Below, one piece after another: positions 40,244 to 51,600 of a stretch of 64,000 nucleotides of DNA. Under the pieces are notes generated by a model. The model saw nothing but the letters and a program-made list of their open reading frames with translations. It was not told the DNA's origin and made no database searches. The translations under genes were made by a program, and so were the position numbers. The stretch's first letter is position 1. The number at the start of each line of letters is the position of its first letter. Origin of the DNA: Lanius collurio (lineage: Eukaryota > Chordata > Aves > Passeriformes > Laniidae); the NCBI GenBank assembly GCA_020086605.1, contig JACBWW010000022.1, forward strand, positions 4,145,244-4,209,243, written 5' to 3'.

Positions 40244-41269
40244 CATTGGCCCCCCACCTTCTGATCTCTGCTGAACTTTGCCAGGGGCTGACAGGCACCG
40301 CACCCCTAAACTGCCAAAGGCTGGGCTCAGTCCCTTCACAGGCATTGGAACTGCTCTGAGAGCTGAAGAGAAGTAGGCTCTGCCTTTCACTCAGAGGTCA
40401 CAGATCTGTCCATCAAATAAGCAAAGGGGAGGGCAGGCCTTCAGCAACTATTGCTTTTGTTAATCAGTTAGGTTTGTAAGAGGTTATTGGCAAAAGAATA
40501 TTCTTCAATCATAGAAATGTATATGTGAACAAGTGTTCTGGAAAAAGAGCCTGTTCCTGAGCTACTTTCTGTGGGTGTTACTGAGATATTGTTTATCACA
40601 ATCCCAAGTGAGTTTGTGAAAACCAGATTTTGATATATTTCCCACTTAGCCAATTGCACAAAATTGAGTATTCACACTATTGTTAAGCTCTGCACAGGCT
40701 ATTTTTAGATATATCATTCATTTCTTCAACCAGTCTGGAGACAGACCCACATAAGAAACAGGCAGTATTCCTGTAATATTAACATCTAATGCAAAAAAAG
40801 AGACTTGTTACTCTTTTCAAGCACATTCATATTAAATGGAAAGTAGGCCAAAGGGGTAGATATCAAACCTGCTTTTTCCTAGTGTTTATAGGAAGCAACT
40901 GGAAAGAAATATTCTGTGGGGGAGTTAAATGATAAACACTGGATCAGTGCTCTGGTCCTACAGGAGGTAAAACTTGTTCAACTGCCTGAAGGATGCTGAA
41001 GGAAATCATGAGGTTTCCCCACCTCTATTGATCCTGTGCCAATTCTCTACAGGCAGCAGCTATTTCAAAAAGATTTATATGATGTCACAGGAAATAAAAT
41101 ATTTCTCCTTTCTAACTGAAATTCTTTATATGCTGCAGAATACTTTAGTATCTGAACAGCACACAGTATATATTTTTATGACGTGCTCCTTTTTTATGTG
41201 TAACTATTAAGGAACAGAGTTTAGTTCTTCTTTTTGGTTCTTTTTTTTCTTCCTCTAAAAATTAATCTA

Positions 41270-41305
41270 ATTTGCATATGGGTTTTTTTGGGCGGGTGGG
41301 GAGGG
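41270..41305 (+). promoter_or_regulatory. Octamer plus G-quadruplex / GC box
   Basis: ATTTGCAT (41270-41277) is a perfect POU-factor octamer. Twelve bases later, 41290-41305 reads GGGCGGGTGGGGAGGG: four G-runs separated by single-base loops, the arrangement known to fold into very stable parallel quadruplexes. Its first seven bases are also a GC-box (Sp/KLF) core. It is surrounded by T-rich DNA, so the contrast is sharp. No transcript start can be shown. A regulatory role is inference. Confidence 0.35.
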
Positions 41306-42882
41306 CAGGTTAATCAGTCTAACTAACTGATACAAGCTTTGACTACAAAATAAATTCAGCAATTTACCTTACAACACACTTATCTTGATCATAAAAATCA
41401 TGAAAAGGAAGCATCATCATTCCTTAGGTCTTTGAAGGTTTGATCTAAAATACTGCAAGCTGATAAAATTTATAACCTGTACAAAGTAAAATATCCTGTA
41501 CTTCTGATTTGCCTGCTGGTGCTGAAAGTTATAGAGATTCCCTCTACTTGTGGATGCCAGGAAAGAATCTATTTCATGCAGGTAGCTGGAAGAACAATGC
41601 AAAGTCGTGTCTTTATAAATATACAGCACAGAAAGCTTTCTCTTTATTTGTTTACTTTTAAATTCAGTCAGGTTAAAATGACAAAATAACACTGGTCACT
41701 TTCACTAAAAAGGACAACTGTAAGAAAGGGGACACATTTTTTTCCCCCTTTCACTGCATACTCACAGCATCAACACTAAATTGCAATTACAGAAGTTTAC
41801 ATTTTTGCTTGAAATATTTCCCCTTCTCCAAAGGAAATCTGTATTTAATAATGTTTCTCCATAGAGATCTCTGGATGTTTCTGTACTGCTCAAATCCCAT
41901 TTTAAGAACTGAAATAGTGCTTTGGTCCCATGCTTTGAATTTTTCAATGGGACAAATCCTTACCCACTGTGAATCTGTGCCCCTCCCCTATGCATTGTTT
42001 ACTATTGTCACCACTATTGGTTCCAGAGCTACTTTGTGAGTGTGGGACTATTTCCTCAGTGTGATTGTAATTCTTAATTTTTAATTTAATGTGTCTTGGG
42101 AACCAGGTTCCTTTATCAGAATCAGTTCAAAGAAAGTCCATTAAAAGAGGAGGGAGGAAGAGGGGATAAATACTAAGGCTAGTCATGCTTTAACTAAAAT
42201 TATTGGACTGTCGTGTCTGGGGAAGCTGTCAGAAACAAAGCTGATACTTTCATAATGCCTTTTTAAGGTAGCAAGAGTCATCGCTTCATCCTTTTCCTCG
42301 TGTCTTTTGAATCAGATGAAGTTGCCAGTACCCATTCTTCTATCTCAGACATTTTACTTATTCTGAAGTTTAAAAGCTGTTTGCTGTCATTATTTAGGAA
42401 TTGGTGTTACTATCATCTCATATGTATTCGATTTACTGAGAGGATGCACAAGCACACAGTGCCTCATCTGCTTGTTCTGCCATATCTGTTTTTCTGAAAC
42501 TGTTGAAAATCTGGAACTATAACATTTCCTGTTCTTGAACCTGCTGCTTATTATTATGTATAGTTTATTTCTGAGTGGTTTCTCAAGACTGTTGGATAGA
42601 TATGGTGATCTACAAAGGAAAATAAATACTCAGTTTAGGGTGTTATATACAGCATGCCAACCAGAGAAAACAGAAAGAAATGTATGCCTGAACTAAAACT
42701 TCAGAAGGGAATCATTCATTGAAGAAGAAGTGCTGTTTGTTGGAAATGAGGAAACTGAATTTACATAAAGACACTTCTGGTTTTAGTTCCTTTGGTTCTG
42801 GGCTATCAATTATGTGGCACAGGAAGTCTGGTGTTCTGGAAGTTTTCTTAGATGCTGGCAGTTGTTTCAAGTAAACTTTTTA

Positions 42883-42898
42883 GGTGCTCAGAAGCACC
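42883..42898. repeat. Perfect hairpin, possibly in an ancient repeat
   Basis: GGTGCT-CAGA-AGCACC forms a perfect 6-bp stem with a 4-base loop. Together with the following CCAAATTCTGGAATTGGATG it resembles old sauropsid repeat words built on 'aggtgctcag'. Weak identity. Confidence 0.35.
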
Positions 42899-43365
42899 CA
42901 AATTCTGGAATTGGATGCTTGGTGTCTGAAATGGTGTAGCAGCACAATTTATAACTCAGCCTTCTGTGAGCATGTATGGTCTGGCTAAAGGCTGTGAGGA
43001 AGTTATGTCATGCAGATGCTTGGATATCGACTATCTCATGGCACTTCATAAGAGGAGGAGATAGCAATATAAGAATAAGGCCTTTAACTTAACTGATTAT
43101 TTTCTCAGTAATCAGCTGGGTTTTTTTCAGTAGTTACTAAGAGAAAAGCTGAATCAGTGTGGATTTCAACATGGATCTGTCATAGGGAAATTTTCTATTT
43201 GCTCCCTTGTATGTCACGTTGAACAACAAATTACAAAATGAAGGTACTGGAGTTTCTTATCTAGACAGCAAGAATTTTCAGTCTTATTTAACAAAGATGG
43301 AAACTGCAGCAGAGGTATGAGAAGCAGAGAAGAGCCAGACAGAGGGGAGTTGTGTCTTTCTTCAG

Positions 43366-43462
43366 TCTGCTGGAGCAAATTTTCTCTGGCATCAGTTTCC
43401 AACACTGGGCTGGCTGGGACCTGAAGAGCTTCTTTATTGTAGGGGCATATTCTGCTTGTTAG
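43366..43462 (+). other. Best-paired candidate exon, plus strand (97 nt)
   Basis: GTTGTGTCTTTCTTCAG ends at 43365 (strong pyrimidine tract plus CAG). The segment ends TTAG followed by GTAAGTCT, a full-consensus donor at 43463. Two of three frames lack a stop through most of it: frame 1 is fully open (SAGANFLWHQFPTLGWLG and on), and frame 2 reads LLEQIFSGISFQHWAG and on, stopping only at its last codon. With no way to choose a frame, a long noncoding RNA exon is as plausible as a coding one. I recognise no family. Confidence 0.28.
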
Positions 43463-46400
43463 GTAAGTCTTTTGGAGACTGTAACTTAAACCCAGGTATG
43501 GTCTAATAAAACCAATGTGGTATCTCTTCTTTGTGGATTGGATTTTGACTTTGGACTGTCCAGGCTAATACTATTATTTTTAGAGCGATCAGAGGATCTG
43601 AATCAGCCAGCAAATGAGCCAAGGTGAAATGCTCCAGGAGGCAGAGACACCAAGGATATGACCAAGAAAAAAGTTCCTAATGTTGTAAATGGTACTTTAA
43701 AACAGAGCTTTCTGTTGGTAGTCTCACGTGTAAGTTGGACAGAACATGTAACCCACAGAGGTGGAAGCAAGAGGAATTGATATCTTCTAAATGTTTACTG
43801 TCTGCTTTTCACCAGCCATTTCCACTGAGCTTACCATATTTCCACGGAGTGAAATGAGAGTAGAATTTAAAAGTGTACTTTGCGATGTATGCATGATTAA
43901 TACATAATTATTCTTGCTAGAATTAACTTAAGTTTTTTAAATGGTCTTAAGATTAACTGTGCTATAAAATTTCTTCTGTGGAGGGCTCTGGATGATGGGA
44001 TTGTGTGTCTTTTCTCAAGAATGAATAAGCATTTCTGAAACACTGATGATCTAGAAATTGTTAGTTCTGATTTTTTGGCTTGAAGTGTTCCTAAAAAGTG
44101 GCATCCTTGGGACCCTACCCTTGGCATGTGCCTCTTTTGTAATGTTTCAACTTGAACAATTTTCAACAAATCTGGCATGGGTGAAAGTCACAGAGATTGG
44201 GTGTCTTCACATTTCATGAAAACAAGTATTAGGTATTAGAGAGAAAACTCTTGTCATATCCTTACCCAGGGAAGACAACAAAATTAATCTTTGGTCAGAC
44301 ATCAGAGACTCTGCATAAACTCACCCTTGAGACAGAGATCTCAACTGTGATATTGGACTGATAGTTTTGAGGCTCAGAAAATAATCAGATGTTGTTTGAG
44401 TTTTTTTTTTCCCTCCAGCTGAAAAGGGCATCCCTATACTTTGAACTGGAATAACTTCAGACATTAAAAAAAAAAAAAAAAAGAGAAATTAGAGCTTTGA
44501 TGAGAGCACTCAGGGCTAATTTAGAACAACCTGGACTGAGCATGAAATGGCTCTAAAAATAGCAGGGCACTTAAAAAACTGGAAGGGGTGCATGGAGAAA
44601 ATACAGATGTACATAATTAAAAGATTAAATGAGTAAAGATGGGGATTTGCTGCCATTTCTGTTGCCACTTCATTGCCTAGAGAAGAAAGGGATGAGGACT
44701 TTACAGATAGTTTGGAGTTTAAGGAATGATTTTTCATCATTGAGTTACCATAGTATCTGGTTTCCCTGGTAACCAGTGACCATGGAAGGGACACTAGGGA
44801 AGCTGAAGGCTGGTTATATATTTATTTTTTGAGAAGCTAAAAGAGAGAGATAGAGGGGTCAGAGAAGATTTTTGTGTGTGTGAGAAGGGAATGTGAGAAT
44901 AGTGCTGGAGGATAACAGTTGGGAATAGATTTTGTCTGAAATGGAATTTATGGACTTATTTTCAGTGCAAGGAGTTAAACAGTTTAAAGGAAAAGATTGG
45001 TAGTGAGAAACAGAAATTCTGATTAACAAATGAGGAAAAGAAAGCTATAAGGCTGTCTTCCTGAGGTACTGGAGGTTGTGTTAATGCAGGTGATACAAGG
45101 TGTGATTTGACCAGATTTCCTCTCTATCACAGCAGCACTGGACTGGTCCTTTCTGTGCCTGGGGCTTTACAACCAGAGAACCAGTCTCCTTGTATCACAG
45201 ACAACATATTTCTTGCTCATCCAGGGGACTGTTTGGTAGTTCTTGTGGCTGACTGCTCAGTGGTTCCCAGAATGGAAATTTAAGGAGATCCTTTTAGTGT
45301 TTCCTCTGGCCTGCTGCAGAACTATCACCAGACTGATAAATATGGCAGATTATAGCAAGGAGGGCTCTCAATGACTGTTTGTTTGCTGGTTTCAACAGCA
45401 GGGACATTGCTGATTTTCCCTTTTGCTTTCAAACTTCTCTGTTTCATGTTCAGGAAGCCTTTTGAGAGAGGCCACACTGTAACAGAGACCCAGTGCAACA
45501 AACACTCCTGGGCAGGGTTGGGTTTGATACTTAGTGAAAAGCAAAGGAAGGCAGTAATTGCTTCCATCCTTTAGATTTGTTGACACTTAATCAGAGCTCG
45601 GATTTCCAGGGAGGAATTATTCAGGCTTGGGGAATTTTTGACACCTCTACATTAGTAAAATATTTTTTAGACATTTTAATATTCTTATTCCACAAAGACC
45701 TGCTCATGTCAGAGAATCTCTTACAGTAAATTCCCACAAATGCATGAGTGGCTCTGCTGCTCTAGTTCCAGTGTCTGAGGCAGTGTAAATGGAAACACAA
45801 TTCTGTTTTCTTCTTGTGCTTTATCCATGACCCACATTTGTTTGATTTCTTCATTTGTAGGACAATTTTCAGGTACTTCACTGGACCAGCTTCTCCCTAT
45901 CCTTAAATCTAAACAATACAAAGGCTTAAATATAAAAATACTAAGCTTTATCATGTGTAAAATCTTGTTTATGGCCCAAATAGTAAATCTCTGGCATTAA
46001 TATGCTCTTTTATTTCTTTGCATACAGGCCAGATGGTAGGAAACAGATGATTTGCATAATTTTAAGCATGTGATTACAATGTTGTGAGTAAATGCATCAT
46101 TTTACTATCTTTCATTACTGAGCTTGTTGATGTTTCATTCAGTAAAAAAAGTTTGTTTTTCAGAGGTTTTCTTAGTAATTTGATTTTCAAGATGATTTAA
46201 AATACCAAAAAGGCCCCTTTTTTTTAATGTCTTCTAAGGCAGAGATTTTTAGGGAAGAAGAAAGAAAACATGGTGTGTATGAGCCCTTAAATTGACTTGA
46301 ATTGACTCTGGATTTGACCCTTCAGTTCAAGGTTCCAGACTATCAGTAACTATGATGTGATGATTTAAATATCCTGAGGATTTCAGTAGCCTACAGAACA

Positions 46401-46610
46401 CCTTAATTCACCAGAGAAGTGAAATACTACTGTATTACTACAGTGAAATACAACTCTGAGTTTATTCATAACTAATAAATTACAAAATACCACTAATTTA
46501 GATTAGTAATTCTGGCGACTTTAGTAGATTTAGAGTATATGAAGGTAGAAAGAGCATTTATATTTTGATTCTTCATATTTATTGTGCTCATATTCCCTTT
46601 CATTTGACAG
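43463..46610. other. Noncoding stretch, no gene seen
   Basis: No recognised gene. It holds an 18-A run (44466-44483), an octamer at 46050-46057, and a small 6-bp hairpin (46429-46444) flanked by two GTGAAATAC copies (46419-46427 and 46443-46451). Open frames of 60 to 90 codons on both strands overlap each other and look like chance. Confidence 0.65.
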
Positions 46611-47070
46611 GATAACTCAAAATATTTGTTTCCAAATACAAGTTCAGATTCCAAAATTCTCTGATTTTTTCCTATTTATTGTATTTTTCGTTTTGATTGC
46701 ATTTTTCCCCTCTGCGTTTTCAAAAGGATCTCTCTGTTTTGATCCTGATTTGCATAAATACAATGTCAAATGTACACATGCAAATGGGGTGGGCACATCT
46801 GCATGCACACCACCATGCATGCAACCCCTCTTTGCATTCGCAGGTAGGCAGGAGCTAAAATGCAAATACAAGTTAGACTCAGTATCTCACGATTCTCATT
46901 CATGTGACAGCAAAGGAGAGTTTTATAAATGTGCTGGAAGGTGTTTAAGGGGAGCCTTCCCAGCTAATAGGCTTGAACCAACATCATGGGCTGATAAAGT
47001 GAAAGAATCTCTTGGTCCCATGCACTGTCCCATTATTCCCAATAAGCATTTTCTTTGTGTGCAGGAATAA
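46611..47070 (+). other. Cysteine-rich open frame, candidate last exon
   Basis: Behind a CCCTTTCATTTGACAG acceptor-like tract ending at 46610, one frame stays open to a TAA at 47068-47070, and that stop lies inside an AATAAA (47066-47071). The frame is open from 46582 with no ATG at its start, so if real it would be spliced to an upstream exon. The product would have a hydrophobic segment (FFLFIVFFVLIAFFPSAFS) followed by about 115 residues containing ten cysteines (SLCFD, VKCTH, TPPCMQ, YKCAGRC and others), a secreted-protein look. No known cysteine framework was recognised. A frame this long is only mildly surprising in 64 kb. Confidence 0.22.
46748..46867. promoter_or_regulatory. Cluster of three perfect octamer motifs
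   Basis: ATTTGCAT at 46748-46755 and ATGCAAAT at 46778-46785 and 46860-46867 are exact POU/Oct sites within 120 bases. A fourth, partial TTTGCAT lies between them at 46831-46837, near a CATGCATGCA palindromic stretch. Octamers are scattered elsewhere in this AT-rich window (about 17 counted by eye), but nowhere else did I see three this close. An enhancer role is inference. Confidence 0.3.
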
Positions 47071-47129
47071 ATTTGTTCTGTTATAGAAACTTGTTGCTCA
47101 GTAATATTTGTGCTTTGGCATGAGGCAAC

Positions 47130-47580
47130 TTTCCAGACAATGCATCTCTGCAAATTCTACACTTTGGTGCCCACAGCCAGAGCTGAGTTCAGCACCCCCA
47201 CCTCGGGGGCTGAAGAGGTCCAAGTGCCACCTTCATGTGGCAGAAAGGAGCCCTGGTATCTGCTCTGGGTACCAGGGCTGCTGCTTGGGTGAGCCCAGGC
47301 TCCTGGAGCAGCCCGGGTCTGTATGGGAGGGGAAAGCCTCTCCTCCCACCCCGACCCTACAGTGACACCCACACACGTCCTCCTTTACTCAGTAATGGGA
47401 AATGCTGCTGGTCCTCCCCTCATCAGAGCCTCATCCTTTCCAGCGAGGTGCTATCCACTCCGATCAGAGGCAGGAAGGTTTTCAGCACTGAGATTCCCTC
47501 CCACACCCCGACATTTAAAGCAAAATCTCCCTTTCCTCAGGCAGAAGTACTTGTGTCTGGCTTTGTTGGTAGGCACCAGA
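47130..47580. other. GC-rich patch without a recognised gene
   Basis: About 450 bases with raised GC, C-runs (CTCCTCCCACCCCGACCC near 47338) and roughly seven CpGs. Three overlapping frames on both strands are open for 60 to 119 codons, which is what GC-rich sequence gives when stops are rare; none resembles a protein I know. It could be a decayed repeat or a regulatory patch directly after the candidate last exon. Confidence 0.4.
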
Positions 47581-48594
47581 TAGCTTCCAGTTAATACATG
47601 AATTATGTGTTCTAACCACCTTCTTTAAAATATATATATAGCAACACTTTATCATAGCTAGTCTTCCTAAAACATGACTGAATTGTTAAATATTATTCCT
47701 TTCGTGCTGCTGAAAAATATTTTATTCAAAATATGACTTATTTAACAGCTAATAAGTCTAAGTTATAATTTCCTTGGTAAAAAGCTTTTTCCCTTTATTT
47801 TTCTTTCAATATTCAGATACAAATGAAAAAAGCTCCCCAAATCCCCCAAACCCCCAGCCTAACTCAAAGGCCAACACAGAATACAATTTTGAGGAAAACC
47901 AGCCATGAAAAAAAAATAGAACATGTATTGGAAAGGACAGAATTCAGTTAAAAGGTTACCAGTGTACACATTTTGCTACTTGTTCATAAATAGTAATTTA
48001 ATTTTCTGTTCTGTTTTGCTGACATATTCCAAAAATCTCTATCAGAAGGTGCTTTGTTGACCTTACCCACACTTGCTAAATTTTACAAGCACAGTGGTAG
48101 TTGCTTCCTTTGAAAAATATATTGTTGCCAGTAATCATTGCTGAGTGCAACCCCATCTATCCCATATGTGACAATAAAATTGGCCTTTTCAAAAAAAATG
48201 AAAAAAGAAGAAGAAGAGGAGAGAGATGGAAGAAAAAACAAAACTACACAGATTTCTGAATCTCATAGTTTAGCAAAGAGGAGCAACTTTTTTTCACAAC
48301 CCTACCCTCAAAAGCTCACCTGCAGCTTGTTAAATAATGCCAGGTGAAGACACCACCCCCAAAAAACACCACAAGGATCCAGGTGTTGGCCATTTGTGCT
48401 AATGATTTGTAAGTGAATCCTATCAAAAGGGTGACTCAGCAGACTGAGGTATTTGAAGCTGGGGAGGGAGGGTAGTGGTAGTGTTCTCCTGCTAGAGCAC
48501 ATTTGCCTAGGAGGTTGTTAATTGCTGTGCAAAATTTCTCCAGAGATTTAGAAGGTGTGGATAATTGATAGAAAGATATTAATTTCTTTTCTAG
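47581..48594. other. Noncoding stretch with simple tracts
   Basis: No recognised gene. It holds a short TA run (47629-47640), a C-rich CCCCAAATCCCCCAAACCCCC segment near 47835-47855, and a purine tract at 48187-48243. A minus-strand CAG/GTGAGC donor-like site lies near 48319 with no convincing acceptor. Confidence 0.65.
48187..48243. repeat. Purine (GAA/GA-rich) tract
   Basis: Uninterrupted or nearly uninterrupted A/G sequence including (GAA)4 and AGGAGAGAGA. This is a simple-sequence tract. Confidence 0.75.
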
Positions 48595-48612
48595 GGTGAG
48601 ATGTCTTCTGAG
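48595..48612 (+). other. Candidate 18-nt microexon
   Basis: A strong acceptor (AATTTCTTTTCTAG, ending 48594) and a strong donor (GAG then GTAAGAAA, from 48613) enclose exactly 18 bases. The length is a multiple of three and in one frame reads GEMSSE, so it could be inserted without shifting frame. Neural microexons of 3 to 27 nt with strong flanking sites are an established class. Two good sites this close may also be coincidence. No neighbouring exon of matching phase was identified. Confidence 0.2.
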
Positions 48613-51600
48613 GTAAGAAATAAGTTTTATTTAACACTTTTAAATAAAAGTTAAGTAAAAACTGGGTGGATAGGAGGGAGACTATCCTAAGAAAGTATGA
48701 TGTAATAACATTTTTACTGTTTTCCCTGCAAATAGGTAGGAAAGTTGCACTAATGATTTTCTCGAAATGCTTTAATGTCTCTTGCTGTGCACAATTATCT
48801 TGTGAAGGTTGGTTTTTGTGTCCCAGGAGGCTGCAGAAGTGATGTGTGCCTATACCATCTCACATCAATCACTGGTCCTTTACAGAAAGTTGAAGTGGTC
48901 TTGCAGTTTTTTTTAGACATGTCCTGAATGCTTATATTAAAATCTAAGACTAATTGCTATTCAGTTAAAGGTATGTTTTGGATGTATATCTCTGTGTTCC
49001 TAAAAGATGAGCTCTTTCTTACTTAAAGGTATCACTAAATGAAGGTGGCAATTCAGCACAACCCTGGTGGGTCAGTATCTTCAGAGCTGCTTTGTTTTAT
49101 GCTGTCTTTCCTGAGGAGATCAATAATGGATGGCTGACATAATTCTTTCACCACTCAGAAATGAGAAAGCTTAAATGCATTTCTTTAGGGCAGGCATGTT
49201 TTTCATCCCGAGCTGAAAAGCCTGTAATTGAGTGAGGTTTATAAGTGTGATTGCTATTGGTGTGTGTTCCAATCTGATGTGCCCGGGAAAGGTTCCACTG
49301 GCATTTACTTGACTCTTAGGAATGTTGACCTCATCTCCTAAGCTGGCCAGGATGTGAAATGTCTGTGCTAGGAGACACATAGAGAAAATAAATCTTAGAA
49401 GCATTGAGGTTCAGGTTATGATTATGTTGGTAACTTCCTCAAAGTTTACTAGTTCTACCTGATTTGCATATGCTGTGACTTTAAAAAGAATATAAAGCTG
49501 AGAACAGGGATCCATCTCCTTGCAATGTTGACTTAGATTTGTGTCTTCCCAATGAAGTGATTAGAAAGATTTTTATCAAGCTCCCCATTGGTAAGAACAT
49601 GGGAAAACTGGAGGGCTTCTTTGACTGGACTCTGCTGCTATTCATAGGCCTAAAAAAATCTAGGGGAATGTGTATCTCTAAAAGGATTTGTCAGTATGGA
49701 TATCCTTATAGTATAGGACCCTAAAGTACAGTTCCTATTACTTGTCAATACCAGCAGCTTTTACGTCTCCAATCATTTATACAAATGGAAATGTCCCTGG
49801 AGGAAAGCAGCTGGAACAAAGAATTAAAGGCTCAGTATGAATCCAAAGTCATGACTGTACCCCAGACCCCTCTCTCAAGGAAGTTGTCCTTTCATCCACT
49901 TTAAATACCTGCCCTTTCTCCAGAAAGCTCCCGTGGCACAGCTGGTCTGTGCTCTGGGCAGGGTGCTGACCTTGCTCCTACCAAATGGACGCTCACAGGG
50001 CCAGAGCACTTTCCAGAGCCAGACAGACTTGCTGCTCTTGCCTGAGGGGATTTGATTTTATTTTACCTTTGCAAGGCTTTCTGTAGTATATTTACAACAT
50101 ATTCTCCAGAATAGTTCAGGTATGTGAAGGCATCATGGTGGGTGTAAGACAGCCTGACACTGCTGAAGACTTTGTTCTACCTGCTCATTTTTGCCCATCT
50201 TTTTAATCAGATTATTAGTCTGCTTTGCAGTGTGTACATCCCAGAAGTTTCTTGGAATAAAACCAACAAAATTCTGTAATTTAATGTTTTACTGTTTTCA
50301 TCTGTTATTTTGGAAGGGTAAGATGGTTTGGTTTACAGCATATGTGAAATGCTGTTGAAATACAGACTACAGATGCACCAGGGTAAAACAGTTCTTTTGG
50401 CAATTAATTAATATTGCTGAGAGAAAAGTAAATGCAACTTGGATTAGCATTTTTGAGGGGCTGGTTGGGCTTTTCTGTTATTTTTCAAAGGAGGGTGTGT
50501 TTCTGGGGGTGCCATGGGAGTCCTGGCTGGTGTCACAGTGCTGGTTTATGTGGCTGAGAGGGGAGTGCCAGGTGCAAAATTATGTTGGGGCTCCTGTGGG
50601 TCCCACCTGTCCCTGCTCAGCTGTGGGGTCTCTGTGGAGCAGCTCCATGTGGGACAGGGCTGATTCCAGATGTTCTGGGGCACGTTGGCACAGGGCACAG
50701 CTGAACACCTCAGCAGCACCAGTGGTGCCTCTGTGGGAACATGTTTAGAAGAGCAGAAAATGCTGGCAAAATGCAGGAGGGGGGAGTGAAAGAGCAGGAA
50801 AAAGGCAGAAGGAACACCACTAAGAGGCATGTCATCAATGTGTGCTTCTGTGATTGAGGGTGATGTGTTGCTGTTAGTTGCACATATAGAACTTTATCTC
50901 CACAAATAAAATAACCCCCTAAATGCTGTAAATCAGCACCACTTGTGAAACCCACAGTATGTCTTCCTTGCTGGGTGAACTCAGTTCTATTGGAAGCAGT
51001 ATTCCCGTGTTTGTTTTTATACACAGTGGAAATAAAGTACTAGTTCTCTTACCCACAAATATGCTATGTGTTTGTGAATTGAGTTTCAAACTCTTTTATC
51101 AACACTGATTGCTGCCTGGGGAAATGATTCCAATATATCAAAGCCTGAGAGAAAAGAAAGCCAAGGGTAGCTGGATATTTCAAAGCAGAATAAAAAATGA
51201 GCATTAGAATTCATGACAAGTAAAAGCAATTTGTAGTACAGAGGTAGGCATTGTATTATATAAATGCATTTAAAATATTGCATGTAAATGAAGTAGATGT
51301 CTGAATTTAAGAAGGAAGAACAAGTCTTATGCATCAGTGTTTAATCAGGTATTTGTAAGAGACTTCATTTAAAAATAGGATTACCTGTAATTTACTCTGA
51401 ATACTTAAAAATTTTTCCTTTATCAGAATGAGTCACATTTACTTCTATTGAGCAACATTTTATTCTTAAAATAGGTTTCTTCATTTGCTCCGCCTATAAC
51501 ACAAAACAGTATTCAATACTAGAAACACTGGGAAAATGTTCCTAGCAGCAAAATAGAGACAGAAAAAGGGGTATCGTTCACTTTCTTCATTATGGTGTGA

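Larger units (their letters stand above)
40244..43365. other. Noncoding stretch with one structured element
   Basis: No recognised gene. GC is locally raised at 40245-40440. It contains the octamer/G-quadruplex element at 41270-41305 and a hairpin at 42883-42898. Confidence 0.65.

Noticed and set aside
47108..47594. Four or more overlapping open frames on both strands
   Set aside because: All arise from high GC and few stops. They overlap one another, have no domain and would be mutually exclusive.
47833..47859. C-rich CCCCAAA-like run considered as telomere-type or i-motif sequence
   Set aside because: It has only three long C-runs and is not the vertebrate CCCTAA unit, so it was kept only as a simple tract.
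49462..49724. Octamer plus AATATAAAG followed by a 61-codon open frame, promoter-like
   Set aside because: Octamers and TATA-like words are both common here. The frame has no homology and no donor follows.
50497..51024. Overlapping open frames of 83-104 codons on both strands
   Set aside because: They share one GC-rich patch and have no recognisable domain or splice context.
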